A program made the position numbers and the translations under genes. Shown in pieces: positions 28,228 through 37,972 of a stretch of 64,000 nucleotides of DNA. The DNA is from Comamonas sp. GTDB lineage: Bacteria; Pseudomonadota; Gammaproteobacteria; Burkholderiales; Burkholderiaceae_C. The notes under the pieces were generated by a model. The model ran no database searches. It was not told the origin of the DNA and was given only the letters and a program-made list of their open reading frames with translations. The stretch covers positions 20,937 to 84,936 of the forward strand of contig NZ_SPEY01000041.1 in assembly GCF_009360615.1 (NCBI RefSeq), in the 5' to 3' direction. Position 1 is the stretch's first letter; every line of letters begins with the position of its first letter.

Positions 28228-28246
28228 ATCACTTCAACCGGGCTTT
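28215..28246. terminator. Terminator overlapping the LacI stop codon
   Basis: A perfect 14-bp stem AAAGCCCGGTTGAA/TTCAACCGGGCTTT with loop TCAC. The LacI TGA lies inside the left arm. It ends the LacI transcript and may also stop the convergent operon after the adenine deaminase gene. Confidence 0.85.
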
Positions 28247-28313
28247 CAATCGTCGCAGCCCTGGCTATCGGCGCTCGTGAATACCGCCGCCGCGCCGATG
28301 CGGATCCAGCGGG

Positions 28314-29531
<1,218 letters not shown>

Positions 29532-30506
29532 TCAGCAGGTTCCGAAGCCGATTGCCTGGGCCTTCAGGAAACGGCGATAGGCCGACGACATGCGGTCGGC
29601 CGCCGAATGCATTTCCGCACGGGGATCCAGCGGCAGTGCCTTGGGCAGCTGCGACTCCAGCACCGGCTGGTCCTGCACAAAGATGGTGTGCTGGAAGGTC
29701 CGCAGCTGCTCATCGGTCGATTCGAAGTCCGCGACCGCCAGCCGGAACCAGACGCGGCTGGTTTCGGGGGTGACGGGGCAGATGAACAGACCGATCTGCT
29801 CGCGCCAGCCTTGCCTGGAAGTGCCCTCTTCGGGAATCTTGGTCAGAACGGCCGTGTAGGCCGCAGTCACCTCGTAGGTGTACTCCACCTCCGCCGACTG
29901 GGTGGAGTGCAGATTGGACTGGGGCTGAACCGCCTTGCAGCCTGTCGCCAGCACGCCGGTGGAGGTCGCTTCCACCTTGTAGGCGGCAATGGCCGTGGCG
30001 TCACGGCTGCCCAGCCAGCCTTCATGCACAAAGCCGAAGTGGGACATGTCGAGGAAGTTCTCGATGATGCGCGGCGCACTGGCTGCCACATCGTAAGGCC
30101 CGCAGTTCACCTTGCGCAGATGCGGATCCGTGTCCGCTGCGAACACGGGCAGTTGACTGTCCGAAGGCTCGAGTCGCACCCAGATCAGGCCATAGGCTTC
30201 CTGCACCTCGAAGGCCTGCACGCGCTGCGATGCAGGGGGCGTGAAGTCAGGCACGGCCGGCACTTTCACGCATTGCCCCTGCGACGAAAATTGCCAGCCG
30301 TGATAGGGGCATTCCAGATGCCCGTTCTCCACACGCCCCATGGACAGCCGAGCACCGCGGTGCGGGCAGCGGTCCACAAAGGACTGAACCCGGCCTTCGG
30401 CATCGCGCCACAGCACCAGAGGCTGTTCCAGCAGCCGCACGGAAAACGGCGCACTCACCACCTCGGAGGATTGGGCAACAGGATGCCAGAGGGTACGTTC
30501 AGTCAT
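29532..30506 (-). CDS. Rieske non-haem iron oxygenase, HpxD-like (hypoxanthine oxidation candidate)
   Basis: A 324-residue Rieske oxygenase alpha subunit. The Rieske ligands are Cys47-Pro-His49 and Cys66-Pro-Tyr-His69 (CPHRG...CPYHGW). The mononuclear iron site is IIENFLDMSHFGFVH, with Asp153, His156 and His161. Klebsiella HpxD is a Rieske protein of this kind that oxidises hypoxanthine. Placement between a nucleobase ABC transporter and adenine deaminase supports the same role here. No HpxE-type reductase is present in the window, so the electron donor must be elsewhere. A vanillate-demethylase-like or N-demethylase activity is an alternative. Confidence 0.85.
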   Translation of the reverse strand: MTERTLWHPVAQSSEVVSAPFSVRLLEQPLVLWRDAEGRVQSFVDRCPHRGARLSMGRVENGHLECPYHGWQFSSQGQCVKVPAVPDFTPPASQRVQAFEVQEAYGLIWVRLEPSDSQLPVFAADTDPHLRKVNCGPYDVAASAPRIIENFLDMSHFGFVHEGWLGSRDATAIAAYKVEATSTGVLATGCKAVQPQSNLHSTQSAEVEYTYEVTAAYTAVLTKIPEEGTSRQGWREQIGLFICPVTPETSRVWFRLAVADFESTDEQLRTFQHTIFVQDQPVLESQLPKALPLDPRAEMHSAADRMSSAYRRFLKAQAIGFGTC

Positions 30507-30530
30507 GGAGATACTCGTGAAAATCGAAAT

Positions 30531-30556
30531 ACAAAGGGCCGCCCTGCGGCGGCCCT
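30531..30556 (-). terminator. Hairpin with T-rich tail between BMP2 and the Rieske gene
   Basis: The 9-bp stem AGGGCCGCC/GGCGGCCCT is followed on the minus strand by TTTGTATTTCG. It lies just before the Rieske start and may cause partial termination within the operon. Confidence 0.5.
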
Positions 30557-30688
30557 GTCGCTGCTAGTCGTGTCCGCACGACGGTTGGCAGCCCACACTC
30601 CCCGGCAAACCCCGAGGGATGCCTTGAAGACATGCGCCACCGGCCGCAACCCGCATGCAGATGCGGCGCGAAGCCCGATCGGCAGTGC

Positions 30689-31846
30689 TTACTTGGCGTC
30701 GCCGCCTGGCACTTTGCCTTCCACGCCCTTGACGTAGAAGTTGATGCCTTTGAGGAAACCGTCATCGGCGACCTTGTCGGCAGCGATCAGCTCCTTGCCG
30801 TCCTGGCCGGTGATCGGGCCTTTCCAGATGGTGAATGTACCTTCCTTCAGCCCCTTTTTCACGTCGTCAACCTTTGCCTTGATCTCGGCGGGGATGTCGT
30901 CGGCCAGGGACACGATGTCGATCACGCCCTCCTTGACGCCCCACCAGGTCTGGCGGCTGCTCCACTTGCCGTCCAGTGCGCTGCGCGTGGAGTCGATGTA
31001 GTAAGGCGCCCAGTTGATGATGGAGGAACCCAGGTGAGCCTTGGGACCGTAGGCCGTCATGTCCGAATCCCAGCCGAAGGCACGCTTGCCTTTTTCCTCG
31101 GCCGTCTTGAGCACCGCCGGCGAATCGGTATTCTGGAACAGGATGTCGGCACCGCCATTGATCAGGCTGGTTGCCGCCTCGGTTTCCTTGGGCGGGCTGA
31201 ACCACTCATTGACCCAGACCACCTTGGTCTTGATCTTGGGGTTCACGGACTGGGCACCCAGCGTGAAGCTGTTGATATTGCGGATGACTTCGGGAATCGG
31301 CACCGAACCCACCACGCCCAGGGTGTTGGACTTGGTCATGCCGCCGGCAATGATGCCGGCCAGATAGGCGCCTTCGTATGTGCGGCTGTCATACGTGCTG
31401 ACATTGGCGGCGGTCTTGTAGCCGGTGGCGTGTTCCCACTTCACGTCGGCGAACTCGGGGGCCAGCTTCTGGATCACGTCCATGTAGCCGAAGGTGGTGC
31501 CGAACACCAGCTTGTTGCCCTGGGAGGCCATGTCGCGCAGCACGCGCTCGGCATCGGCACCTTCGGGCACGCTCTCCACGTAGCTGGTCTTGATCTTGTC
31601 GCCAAACTCTTTTTCCAGGGCCTTGCGGGCCTGGTCATGGGCAAAGGACCAGCCACCGTCGCCCACCGGGCCGACATAAGCAAAAGCAATCTTCAGAGGT
31701 TCCGGAGCTGCGGCGGCAGGAGCGGCAGCGGGGGCAGCAGCTGGCGCCGGTGCTTCTTCCTTCTTGCCGCAGCCCACGAGAGCGGCCGAGGCCACAGCCG
31801 TCAGTGCAGCGACCTTGATCAATGAACGCTTGTGCAAATCAGTCAT
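30689..31846 (-). CDS. BMP-family nucleobase/nucleoside-binding lipoprotein (second copy)
   Basis: A 385-residue substrate-binding lipoprotein of the BmpA/PnrA family. A signal peptide ends in the lipobox LVGCGKK (Cys about 26), followed by an Ala/Pro-rich linker. The binding domain starts LKIAFAYVGPVGDGGWSFAHD and includes FGTTFGYMD and HATGYKTA. It is clearly a paralogue of the adjacent BMP gene (shared blocks VPIPEVIRNINSFTLGAQS, VWVNEWF, INGGADI) and probably arose by tandem duplication. ATG 31846 follows a good Shine-Dalgarno (AAGGAAAC). It feeds the ABC permeases encoded upstream. Confidence 0.93.
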   Translation of the reverse strand: MTDLHKRSLIKVAALTAVASAALVGCGKKEEAPAPAAAPAAAPAAAAPEPLKIAFAYVGPVGDGGWSFAHDQARKALEKEFGDKIKTSYVESVPEGADAERVLRDMASQGNKLVFGTTFGYMDVIQKLAPEFADVKWEHATGYKTAANVSTYDSRTYEGAYLAGIIAGGMTKSNTLGVVGSVPIPEVIRNINSFTLGAQSVNPKIKTKVVWVNEWFSPPKETEAATSLINGGADILFQNTDSPAVLKTAEEKGKRAFGWDSDMTAYGPKAHLGSSIINWAPYYIDSTRSALDGKWSSRQTWWGVKEGVIDIVSLADDIPAEIKAKVDDVKKGLKEGTFTIWKGPITGQDGKELIAADKVADDGFLKGINFYVKGVEGKVPGGDAK

Positions 31847-31975
31847 TAAAGTTTCCTTGGAACAAAGAGTGAGGTTTGAAACCGGCAACAGCGCAGTACC
31901 TGGGATGCCGGTTACACCTTGGGCAATATATGCATAAACCGAGCCAAATTGCAGCCCGGTATCCTGAAAACGACA

Positions 31976-32005
31976 GCGCAAAAAGAAAGGCCCCGAGGGG
32001 CCTTT
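31976..32005 (-). terminator. Hairpin terminator between the two BMP genes
   Basis: The stem AAAGGCCCC/GGGGCCTTT (31986-32005) is followed on the minus strand by TCTTTTTGCG. It ends or reduces transcription after the first BMP gene. Confidence 0.7.
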
Positions 32006-32040
32006 GATCGGACGTCGGTCGGACGTCCCGCAGTCAATGC

Positions 32041-33186
32041 TTATTTGGCGCCGGGCACCTTGCCCTCGATACCGTTCACATAGAAGTTGATGCTGCGCAG
32101 CCAGGCGTCGTCCGCCACCTTGCCGGCTTCCAGCAACTCCTTGCCGGTGTTGTCCTTGATGGGACCTGTCCAGACGGCGAAGGAGCCGTCCTTCAGGCCG
32201 GCGCGGGCCTTCTCCACCTTGTCCTTGATTTCCTGGGGCACGTCGTCGGCGATCTTCTTCAGATCGATGGCGCCTTCCTTCACGCCCCACCAGAAGTTGC
32301 CGGTCTGCCACTTGCCGGCCAGCGTGTCTTCCACCACCTTGGTGTAGTAGGGAGTCCAGTCGATCACGGCCGAGCCCAGGTGGGCCTTGGGCGCGAAGCC
32401 GCTCATGTCGCCGTCCTTGCCGAAGGCACGCGCACCGCGCTCCTCGGCCGTCTTCAGCACGGCGGGAGAGTTGGTGTTCTGGTACATCACGTCCACACCG
32501 CCGTTGATCAGGCTGTTGGCGGCTTCGGATTCCTTGGGAGGGGCGAACCACTCGTTCACCCAGACCACCTTGGCCTTGATGGAGGGATCGATGCTCTGGG
32601 CACCCAGCACGAAGCTGTTGATATTGCGCACCACCTCGGGGATGGGCACCGATGCCACCACGCCCACGGTCTTGGTCTTGGTCATGGCGCCCGCCACGAT
32701 ACCGGCCAGATAAGCGCCTTCAAAGGTCTTGGTGTCGTAGACGGCCGCGTTGTCGGCCGTCTTGTAGCCGGTGGCATGCTCGAACTTCACATCCTTGGCA
32801 TCGGCAGCAACCTTTTGCACGAAATCCTGGTAGCCGAAGCTGGTGGCGAAGATCAGCTTGTTGCCCTGGCCGATCATGTCGCGCATCACGCGCTCGGCAT
32901 CGGCAGACTCGGGAACGCTCTCGACCATGGAGGTCTCGATCTTGTCACCGAACTTCTCCTGAATGGCCTTGCGACCCAGCTCGTGCTGATAGGTCCAGCC
33001 ACCGTCGCCGATGGGGCTCACATACATGAAGCCGATCTTGAGCTTGTCGGCAGCAGGCGCTGCCGCAGGTGCGGCGGCAGGCGCTGCAGGAGCCTCTTCC
33101 TTCTTGCCGCAAGCGGTCAGCACCGCCATGGAAACAGCCGACAGGCCGATCATCTTGATCAGCGCACGTTTGCCCAGAGTCGTCAT
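32041..33186 (-). CDS. BMP-family nucleobase/nucleoside-binding lipoprotein (first copy)
   Basis: A 381-residue lipoprotein with signal peptide and lipobox VLTACGKK (Cys about 26), an Ala/Pro linker and a BmpA-type ligand-binding domain (LKIGFMYVSPIGDGGWTYQHE..., ATSFGYQDF, HATGYKTADN). I start at ATG 33186 (MTTLGKRALIK), because the extension to 33231 lacks signal-peptide character. It follows the second permease gene after 52 bases in the same direction. With the double ATPase and two permeases it forms a NupABC-like uptake system. Ligand by context: purine bases or nucleosides. Confidence 0.93.
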   Translation of the reverse strand: MTTLGKRALIKMIGLSAVSMAVLTACGKKEEAPAAPAAAPAAAPAADKLKIGFMYVSPIGDGGWTYQHELGRKAIQEKFGDKIETSMVESVPESADAERVMRDMIGQGNKLIFATSFGYQDFVQKVAADAKDVKFEHATGYKTADNAAVYDTKTFEGAYLAGIVAGAMTKTKTVGVVASVPIPEVVRNINSFVLGAQSIDPSIKAKVVWVNEWFAPPKESEAANSLINGGVDVMYQNTNSPAVLKTAEERGARAFGKDGDMSGFAPKAHLGSAVIDWTPYYTKVVEDTLAGKWQTGNFWWGVKEGAIDLKKIADDVPQEIKDKVEKARAGLKDGSFAVWTGPIKDNTGKELLEAGKVADDAWLRSINFYVNGIEGKVPGAK

Positions 33187-33238
33187 TGGAGTTGTCCTCT
33201 CGTTATTTTTGAAAAGCGGATTGCACCACATTTGGGCA

Positions 33239-34159
33239 TCACGCTCCAGGGTAGAAGGGTTTTCCCAGGGAGGCCGGCATATTGGCTCGAATCCAGGTCG
33301 GATTGCGCGAGATCAGCACCAGCACCACGATGGTGGCCAGATACGGCAGCATGGACAGAATCTGGCTGGGCACCTGGACCCCTGTGGCCTGCAGATGGAA
33401 CTGCAGCATGGTCACCCCGCCAAACAGATAGGCGCCCAGCAGGACGCGGGCCGGCCGCCAGGTCGCGAATGTCGTCAGCGCCAGCGCGATCCAGCCTCGA
33501 CCCGACACCATGTTCTCCACCCACAGCGGCGTGTAGACCACGGAGATGAAGGCGCCCGCCAGGCCGCACATGGCCCCGCCGAACACCACGGCCATCAGGC
33601 GTATGCGGCGCACGGGGTAGCCCAGGGCATGAGCCGAGGATGGCGACTCGCCGACCGAGCGCAACACCAGGCCCGCACGCGTGCGGTACAGGAACCAGAC
33701 CATCACGGCCGCCAGCACGATGGCACCGTAGACCAGCGGGTGCAGCGTGAACAGGGCCGGCCCCACGACCGGCAGATCTGCCAGGCCGGGAATGGCGTAC
33801 TTGGGCAGCTCGGGCAGCTTGGCCTGCACATAGCCCAGACCCACAAACGCCGAGAAGCCCGCGCCGAACAGCGACAGTGCAAGACCGGTTGCATACTGGT
33901 TGGTGTTGAACCAGATCACCAGCCCGCCAAAGATGGCGGCTAGCAGGGCTCCGGCCAGCATGCCCGCACCAAAGCCGACCCAGGTATTGCCGGTGTGCAC
34001 GGTGGCGGCAAAACCGGCAATGGCGGCGCAAAGCATCATGCCTTCGGCGCCGAGATTGACGATGCCCGATTTTTCATTGATCAGCAGGCCCAGGGCCGCC
34101 AGCGCCAGAACCGTGCCGGCGCTGAGCGTGGAGCCCAGTAGCAGTGCATAGGATTCCAT
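33239..34159 (-). CDS. ABC transporter permease, nucleobase/nucleoside type (second permease)
   Basis: A 306-residue integral membrane protein of the BPD_transp_2 family with about 8-9 hydrophobic helices. It has the family segment LLINEKSGIVNLGAEGMMLCAAIAG near residues 24-48 and later RTRAGLVLRSVGESP, the coupling-helix region facing the ATPase. It begins three bases after the first permease stop, so the two are translated together. Partner of the permease, ATPase and BMP lipoproteins on either side. Confidence 0.92.
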   Translation of the reverse strand: MESYALLLGSTLSAGTVLALAALGLLINEKSGIVNLGAEGMMLCAAIAGFAATVHTGNTWVGFGAGMLAGALLAAIFGGLVIWFNTNQYATGLALSLFGAGFSAFVGLGYVQAKLPELPKYAIPGLADLPVVGPALFTLHPLVYGAIVLAAVMVWFLYRTRAGLVLRSVGESPSSAHALGYPVRRIRLMAVVFGGAMCGLAGAFISVVYTPLWVENMVSGRGWIALALTTFATWRPARVLLGAYLFGGVTMLQFHLQATGVQVPSQILSMLPYLATIVVLVLISRNPTWIRANMPASLGKPFYPGA

Positions 34160-34162
34160 GGA

Positions 34163-35257
34163 TCAGCCTCCCTTCACTGCAGAGATGGCGCTGCCGGCCT
34201 TTTTCGCCACCCAGCGGATGCGATAGGCCACCAGCGTGTCGCAGGCCAGCAGGGCGAACAACAGCAGTCCCTGGAAGACGCCGGTCAGCGCCTTGGGCAG
34301 ACCCAGCCGCGACTGCGCCAGCTCGCCACCGATATAAAACATGCTCATGAGAATGGCCGAGAAAATCATGCCTACCGGATGCAGGCGTCCCACGAAGGCG
34401 ACGATGATGGCCGCAAAGCCGTAGCCTGCGGGCACATAGGGCGTGAGCTGACCCAGGGGTCCGGCAACTTCCAGCGCCCCTGCCAGACCGGCTGTGGCAC
34501 CGGAAATCAGCAGCGCCGTCCACAGTGCCTTGCGCGAGGAAAAACCGGCATAGCGTGCCGCCGACGGGGCCAGCCCACCGACCTGCAGCGCGAAGCCGGC
34601 ACGCGTGCGAAACAGGAACGCCCACAGCAGACCGGCTCCCAGCAGCGAGATGATGACGCCGATATTCATGCGCATGCCCTGCACCAGCCGAGGAATCTGC
34701 GTCACCCGCTCGAAGCTCTTGGTCTGCGGGAAGTTGTAGCCCATGGGATCCTTCCAGGGGCCATAGACCAGATAGCCCAGCACCAGCGTGGCCACATAGA
34801 CCAGCATCAGGCTGACCAGGATTTCGTTGGCGTTGAAGCGGTCGCGCAGCAGGGCGACGATGCCGGCCCAGACCATGCCGCCCAGCATGCCGGCGATCAG
34901 GATGGCCGGCACGATCCAGGGTCCCGTGGTCTTGTCGGCCAGCAAGGCAATGCCGCCGGCAGCCACCGCACCGATGACGAACTGGCCTTCGGCGCCGATA
35001 TTCCAGACATTGGAGCGAAAGCAAACGGCCAGCCCCAGCGCAATCAGCAGCAGGGGCGTGGCCTTCACGGCCAGCTCGCCCAGGGCATAGCCCGACCTGA
35101 TGGGCTCCCAGAAAAAGGCCTGCAGGCCCTTGACCGGATCCTTGCCCAGCAGCGCGAACAGGCAGACCCCGACCAGCACGGTGATCAGCAACGCCAGAAT
35201 CGGCGATCCATAAGTCCAGAATCTGGAGGCCTGGGGACGTTGTTCCAGCTTAAGCAT
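34163..35257 (-). CDS. ABC transporter permease, nucleobase/nucleoside type (first permease)
   Basis: A 364-residue membrane protein of the same family as the next gene. FRSNVWNIGAEGQFVIGAVAAGG (about residues 70-92) and FRTRAGFALQVGGLAPSAARYAGF are the conserved blocks. Start ATG 35257 (MLKLEQRPQASRF) lies inside the last codons of the ATPase gene (8-base overlap), giving tight coupling. About nine transmembrane segments are visible. Confidence 0.92.
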   Translation of the reverse strand: MLKLEQRPQASRFWTYGSPILALLITVLVGVCLFALLGKDPVKGLQAFFWEPIRSGYALGELAVKATPLLLIALGLAVCFRSNVWNIGAEGQFVIGAVAAGGIALLADKTTGPWIVPAILIAGMLGGMVWAGIVALLRDRFNANEILVSLMLVYVATLVLGYLVYGPWKDPMGYNFPQTKSFERVTQIPRLVQGMRMNIGVIISLLGAGLLWAFLFRTRAGFALQVGGLAPSAARYAGFSSRKALWTALLISGATAGLAGALEVAGPLGQLTPYVPAGYGFAAIIVAFVGRLHPVGMIFSAILMSMFYIGGELAQSRLGLPKALTGVFQGLLLFALLACDTLVAYRIRWVAKKAGSAISAVKGG

Positions 35258-36809
35258 GGGCACCTCCCTGCACCGCTGCCGCATCCCAGAGACCGCTCAT
35301 CCATTCGCCAATCTGCTGCACCGTAGCAGCCGCTCTATCCACCGAAGGGCTCAGCCGGCCCTTGGCCACCACATGCAGGCGGTCGCAAATCTCGAACAAC
35401 TCGTCCAACTCCTCACTGACCACCAGCACGGCGCACCCCTGGTCGCGCAGCTTCAGAATCTCGCCCCGGATCTGCGCCGCAGCGCCCACATCCACCCCCC
35501 AGGTAGGCTGAGAGATGATGAGCAGACGCGGTCTGGCATCAATTTCACGACCCACGATGAACTTCTGCAGATTGCCGCCCGACAGCGACTGCGCGGCCGA
35601 GTTCGGACCGCCGGCCTTGACGTTGAAGCGCGCAATGATGTCCCGGGCCTGCGCCTGCAGAGCCGCCATGCGAATCCAGCCCCCCCTTGCAACCGCAGTC
35701 TTGCGCGTCAGCAGCAGGTTGTGGGCCAGGCCCATGCTGGGCACGGCCCCGCGCCCCAGCCGTTCTTCAGGCACGAAATGCAGGCCCATGCCACGGCGCC
35801 GGTTCGGCCCCATGCGGCCCACGCCCTTGCCCAGCAACTGAACGGCCTCCGGCTCGGAACGGGTGTCCTCGCCGGACAGCGCGTACATCAGCTCCTTCTG
35901 GCCGTTGCCGGAGACGCCTGCGATACCGACGACCTCGCCCGCACGCACCTGCAGCGCAATGCTCTGCAGATCGACCCCGAAGGGGTCCTGGCTCCTGAGG
36001 GACAGCCCCTGCACACGCAGCACGGTGTCGCCGGCATTGGCACTGCGGCGTTCCAGCTCCGGCGGCTCAGAGCCGATCATCATGCGCGACAGGGAAGCAT
36101 TGCTCTCGTTGGCCGGGTTGCACTCCCCCGTCACCACGCCTCCGCGCAACACCGTGCAGGCCGTGCAAAGCGAGCGGATTTCATGCAGCTTGTGGCTGAT
36201 ATAGAGGATGGAACAGCCCTCCGCAGCCAGACGGCGCAGAACGACAAACAGCATCTCCACCGCCTGGGGCGTGAGCACCGAGGTAGGCTCATCCAGGATC
36301 AGCACACGGGGATTGGTCAGCAGGGCACGGATGATTTCCACACGCTGCATTTCGCCGACGGAAAGCGTGTGCACGGGGCGATGCGGGTCCACCTCCAGCC
36401 CGTAATCGCGGGCCGTGGCCTGGATATTCTCTATCACCTTGGCCAGGGCAATGCTCTTGTCCAGGCCCAGCCAGACGTTCTCTGCCACGGTCAGTGTGTC
36501 GAACAGGCTGAAATGCTGGAACACCATGGCAATGCCCAGGGCCCGGGCTTCCTGCGGATTGCGGATCTGCACCGGCTTGCCGTCGACGAGGATGGCGCCC
36601 TCGTCAGGCTTGACCGCACCGTAGATGATCTTCATCAGCGTGGACTTGCCAGCGCCGTTTTCGCCCAGGATGGCGTGGATTTCGCCAGGCTGAACTTTCA
36701 GCGATACCTTGCTATTCGCAACCACAGCCGGGTACCGCTTGGTAATACCTTCCAGCTGCAAGCGCGCAGGCGCACTCGCAGAGGGGGAATGTGTCGGGGG
36801 GGGATTCAT
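35250..36809 (-). CDS. ABC transporter ATPase with two nucleotide-binding domains (NupA-like)
   Basis: A 519-residue fused ATPase. Domain 1 (about 18-255) has Walker A GENGAGKST, signature LSVGEMQRVEI and Walker B VLILDEPTS. Domain 2 (about 265-510) has a degenerate Walker A (GVSGNGQKEL), signature LSGGNLQKFIVG and Walker B LLIISQPTWG, the usual asymmetry in BMP-linked nucleoside importers. Start is set at ATG 36809 (MNPPPTHS). It is the first transporter gene after a LysR regulator in the same direction, and heads the ABC-BMP-Rieske-adenine deaminase run. Confidence 0.93.
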   Translation of the reverse strand: MNPPPTHSPSASAPARLQLEGITKRYPAVVANSKVSLKVQPGEIHAILGENGAGKSTLMKIIYGAVKPDEGAILVDGKPVQIRNPQEARALGIAMVFQHFSLFDTLTVAENVWLGLDKSIALAKVIENIQATARDYGLEVDPHRPVHTLSVGEMQRVEIIRALLTNPRVLILDEPTSVLTPQAVEMLFVVLRRLAAEGCSILYISHKLHEIRSLCTACTVLRGGVVTGECNPANESNASLSRMMIGSEPPELERRSANAGDTVLRVQGLSLRSQDPFGVDLQSIALQVRAGEVVGIAGVSGNGQKELMYALSGEDTRSEPEAVQLLGKGVGRMGPNRRRGMGLHFVPEERLGRGAVPSMGLAHNLLLTRKTAVARGGWIRMAALQAQARDIIARFNVKAGGPNSAAQSLSGGNLQKFIVGREIDARPRLLIISQPTWGVDVGAAAQIRGEILKLRDQGCAVLVVSEELDELFEICDRLHVVAKGRLSPSVDRAAATVQQIGEWMSGLWDAAAVQGGAHA

Positions 36810-36885
36810 CGCTGAATTGTCTCTCAATTCAAATAACAAATTGACTCAAACAGGCTCTATGCGCTGAACAGGAATACGATACAAG

Positions 36886-37818
36886 CTATTGATTTCGCAG
36901 CGTTAGTGCCACATTGCGAACCACCTCTCGCAGCCAGCGTGTGGCGGCACCAGCATGCGAACGCGCATGCCAGAGCTGGTAGTAGACCAACGGGGGGAAT
37001 TCCACAGGGCAAGGCAATATGGCCAGGGACAGACGTTCGCTGAAACGCTCGCAGAACAATCTGCCCGAGGTCATGACAAGCAAGCTTGATGCCACCATGT
37101 CGGGTATCAGACTGAAATGCGCGCAGCGTGCCACCACCTGGCGACTCAGCCCCATGCCCGCCAACTGCTCGTCTATCACGCCCAGGGCACCGGGATAGGC
37201 CGGTGTAGGCGCAATGTGCTCGGCCTCCAGCCATTGCTGTATATCCCAGCCCCTGCGCACTGCCGGATGCTTGGGACTGACCAGGCAGACCACCTCGTCC
37301 TCGAACAGCTTGGCCATGTGCAGACCTTCCGGAGGCTGCGGCCAGTTGCCGATGACCACATCGATCTCGCCATCGGCCAGTTGCCCCTCGTAATGCGCCT
37401 CGGCGCTCAGCGGCAGAAAGTCCACCGGACAATGCGGGGCCTGCGCTTTCATGGCCGACATCAGCCGCGGCAGGAACTGGGGATCCAGATAGTCACTGGC
37501 CGCAATGCGGAAAGTACGCGTCGAGGTACGCGGGTCAAAATGCCGCGCATCGCTGAACAGTCCTTCGGCGGCACGCAGAATGTCTGCCGAAGGCTGGACC
37601 ATGCGCAGACCCACATCGGTAGGCTGCATCTGTGCCCCTGACCGCACCAGCAGAGGATCGCCCGCCAGTTCGCGCAGACGCCGCAAGGCGGCCGACACCG
37701 CCGGCTGGTGCATGCCCAGCCGCAGGGCCGCCCTGGAGACGCTGCGCTCCGTCAGCACGGTGTGCAGCACCCTGATCAGGTGCAAATCTATCTTGTCGAA
37801 CAAGGTCTGGTCGCGCAT
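36886..37818 (-). CDS. LysR-type regulator heading the nucleobase transporter operon
   Basis: A 310-residue LysR regulator. The helix-turn-helix lies in residues 10-65 (LHLIRVLHTVLTERSVSRAALRLGMHQPAVSAALRRLRELAGDPLLVRS), with an effector domain after about 95. It is not divergent but lies 76 bases upstream of the ATPase gene in the same direction. Klebsiella hpxDE is controlled by the LysR protein HpxR, so a parallel role for the Rieske gene is attractive but unproven. A 12-bp palindrome TTTGTATACAAA lies 45 bases before its start, suggesting control by the GntR regulator. Confidence 0.85.
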   Translation of the reverse strand: MRDQTLFDKIDLHLIRVLHTVLTERSVSRAALRLGMHQPAVSAALRRLRELAGDPLLVRSGAQMQPTDVGLRMVQPSADILRAAEGLFSDARHFDPRTSTRTFRIAASDYLDPQFLPRLMSAMKAQAPHCPVDFLPLSAEAHYEGQLADGEIDVVIGNWPQPPEGLHMAKLFEDEVVCLVSPKHPAVRRGWDIQQWLEAEHIAPTPAYPGALGVIDEQLAGMGLSRQVVARCAHFSLIPDMVASSLLVMTSGRLFCERFSERLSLAILPCPVEFPPLVYYQLWHARSHAGAATRWLREVVRNVALTLRNQ

Positions 37819-37862
37819 AGGTCACGGCCATCCGGGCACTTGGCACGGCCAGCCTTATCCAT

Positions 37863-37874
37863 TTTGTATACAAA
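37863..37874. promoter_or_regulatory. TGTATACA-type operator upstream of the LysR gene
   Basis: TTTGTATACAAA is a 12-bp perfect palindrome of the kind bound by GntR/FCD regulators. It sits 45 bases before the LysR start. The TGT seen five bases after the core in the best sites is absent here. Confidence 0.6.
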
Positions 37875-37972
37875 GCAGCCGCAGAGCGTAACTCAGTCAG
37901 CCCCGTTGGGGAGCCAAGGGATTGCCCTCTAGGCCGTCAAATCTGCCTTGAATTCAGCATGCCCAATCGGGC

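Noticed and set aside
35256..36815. A 519-codon open frame on the plus strand
   Set aside because: It is antisense to the double ABC ATPase; the Walker and signature motifs are on the other strand.
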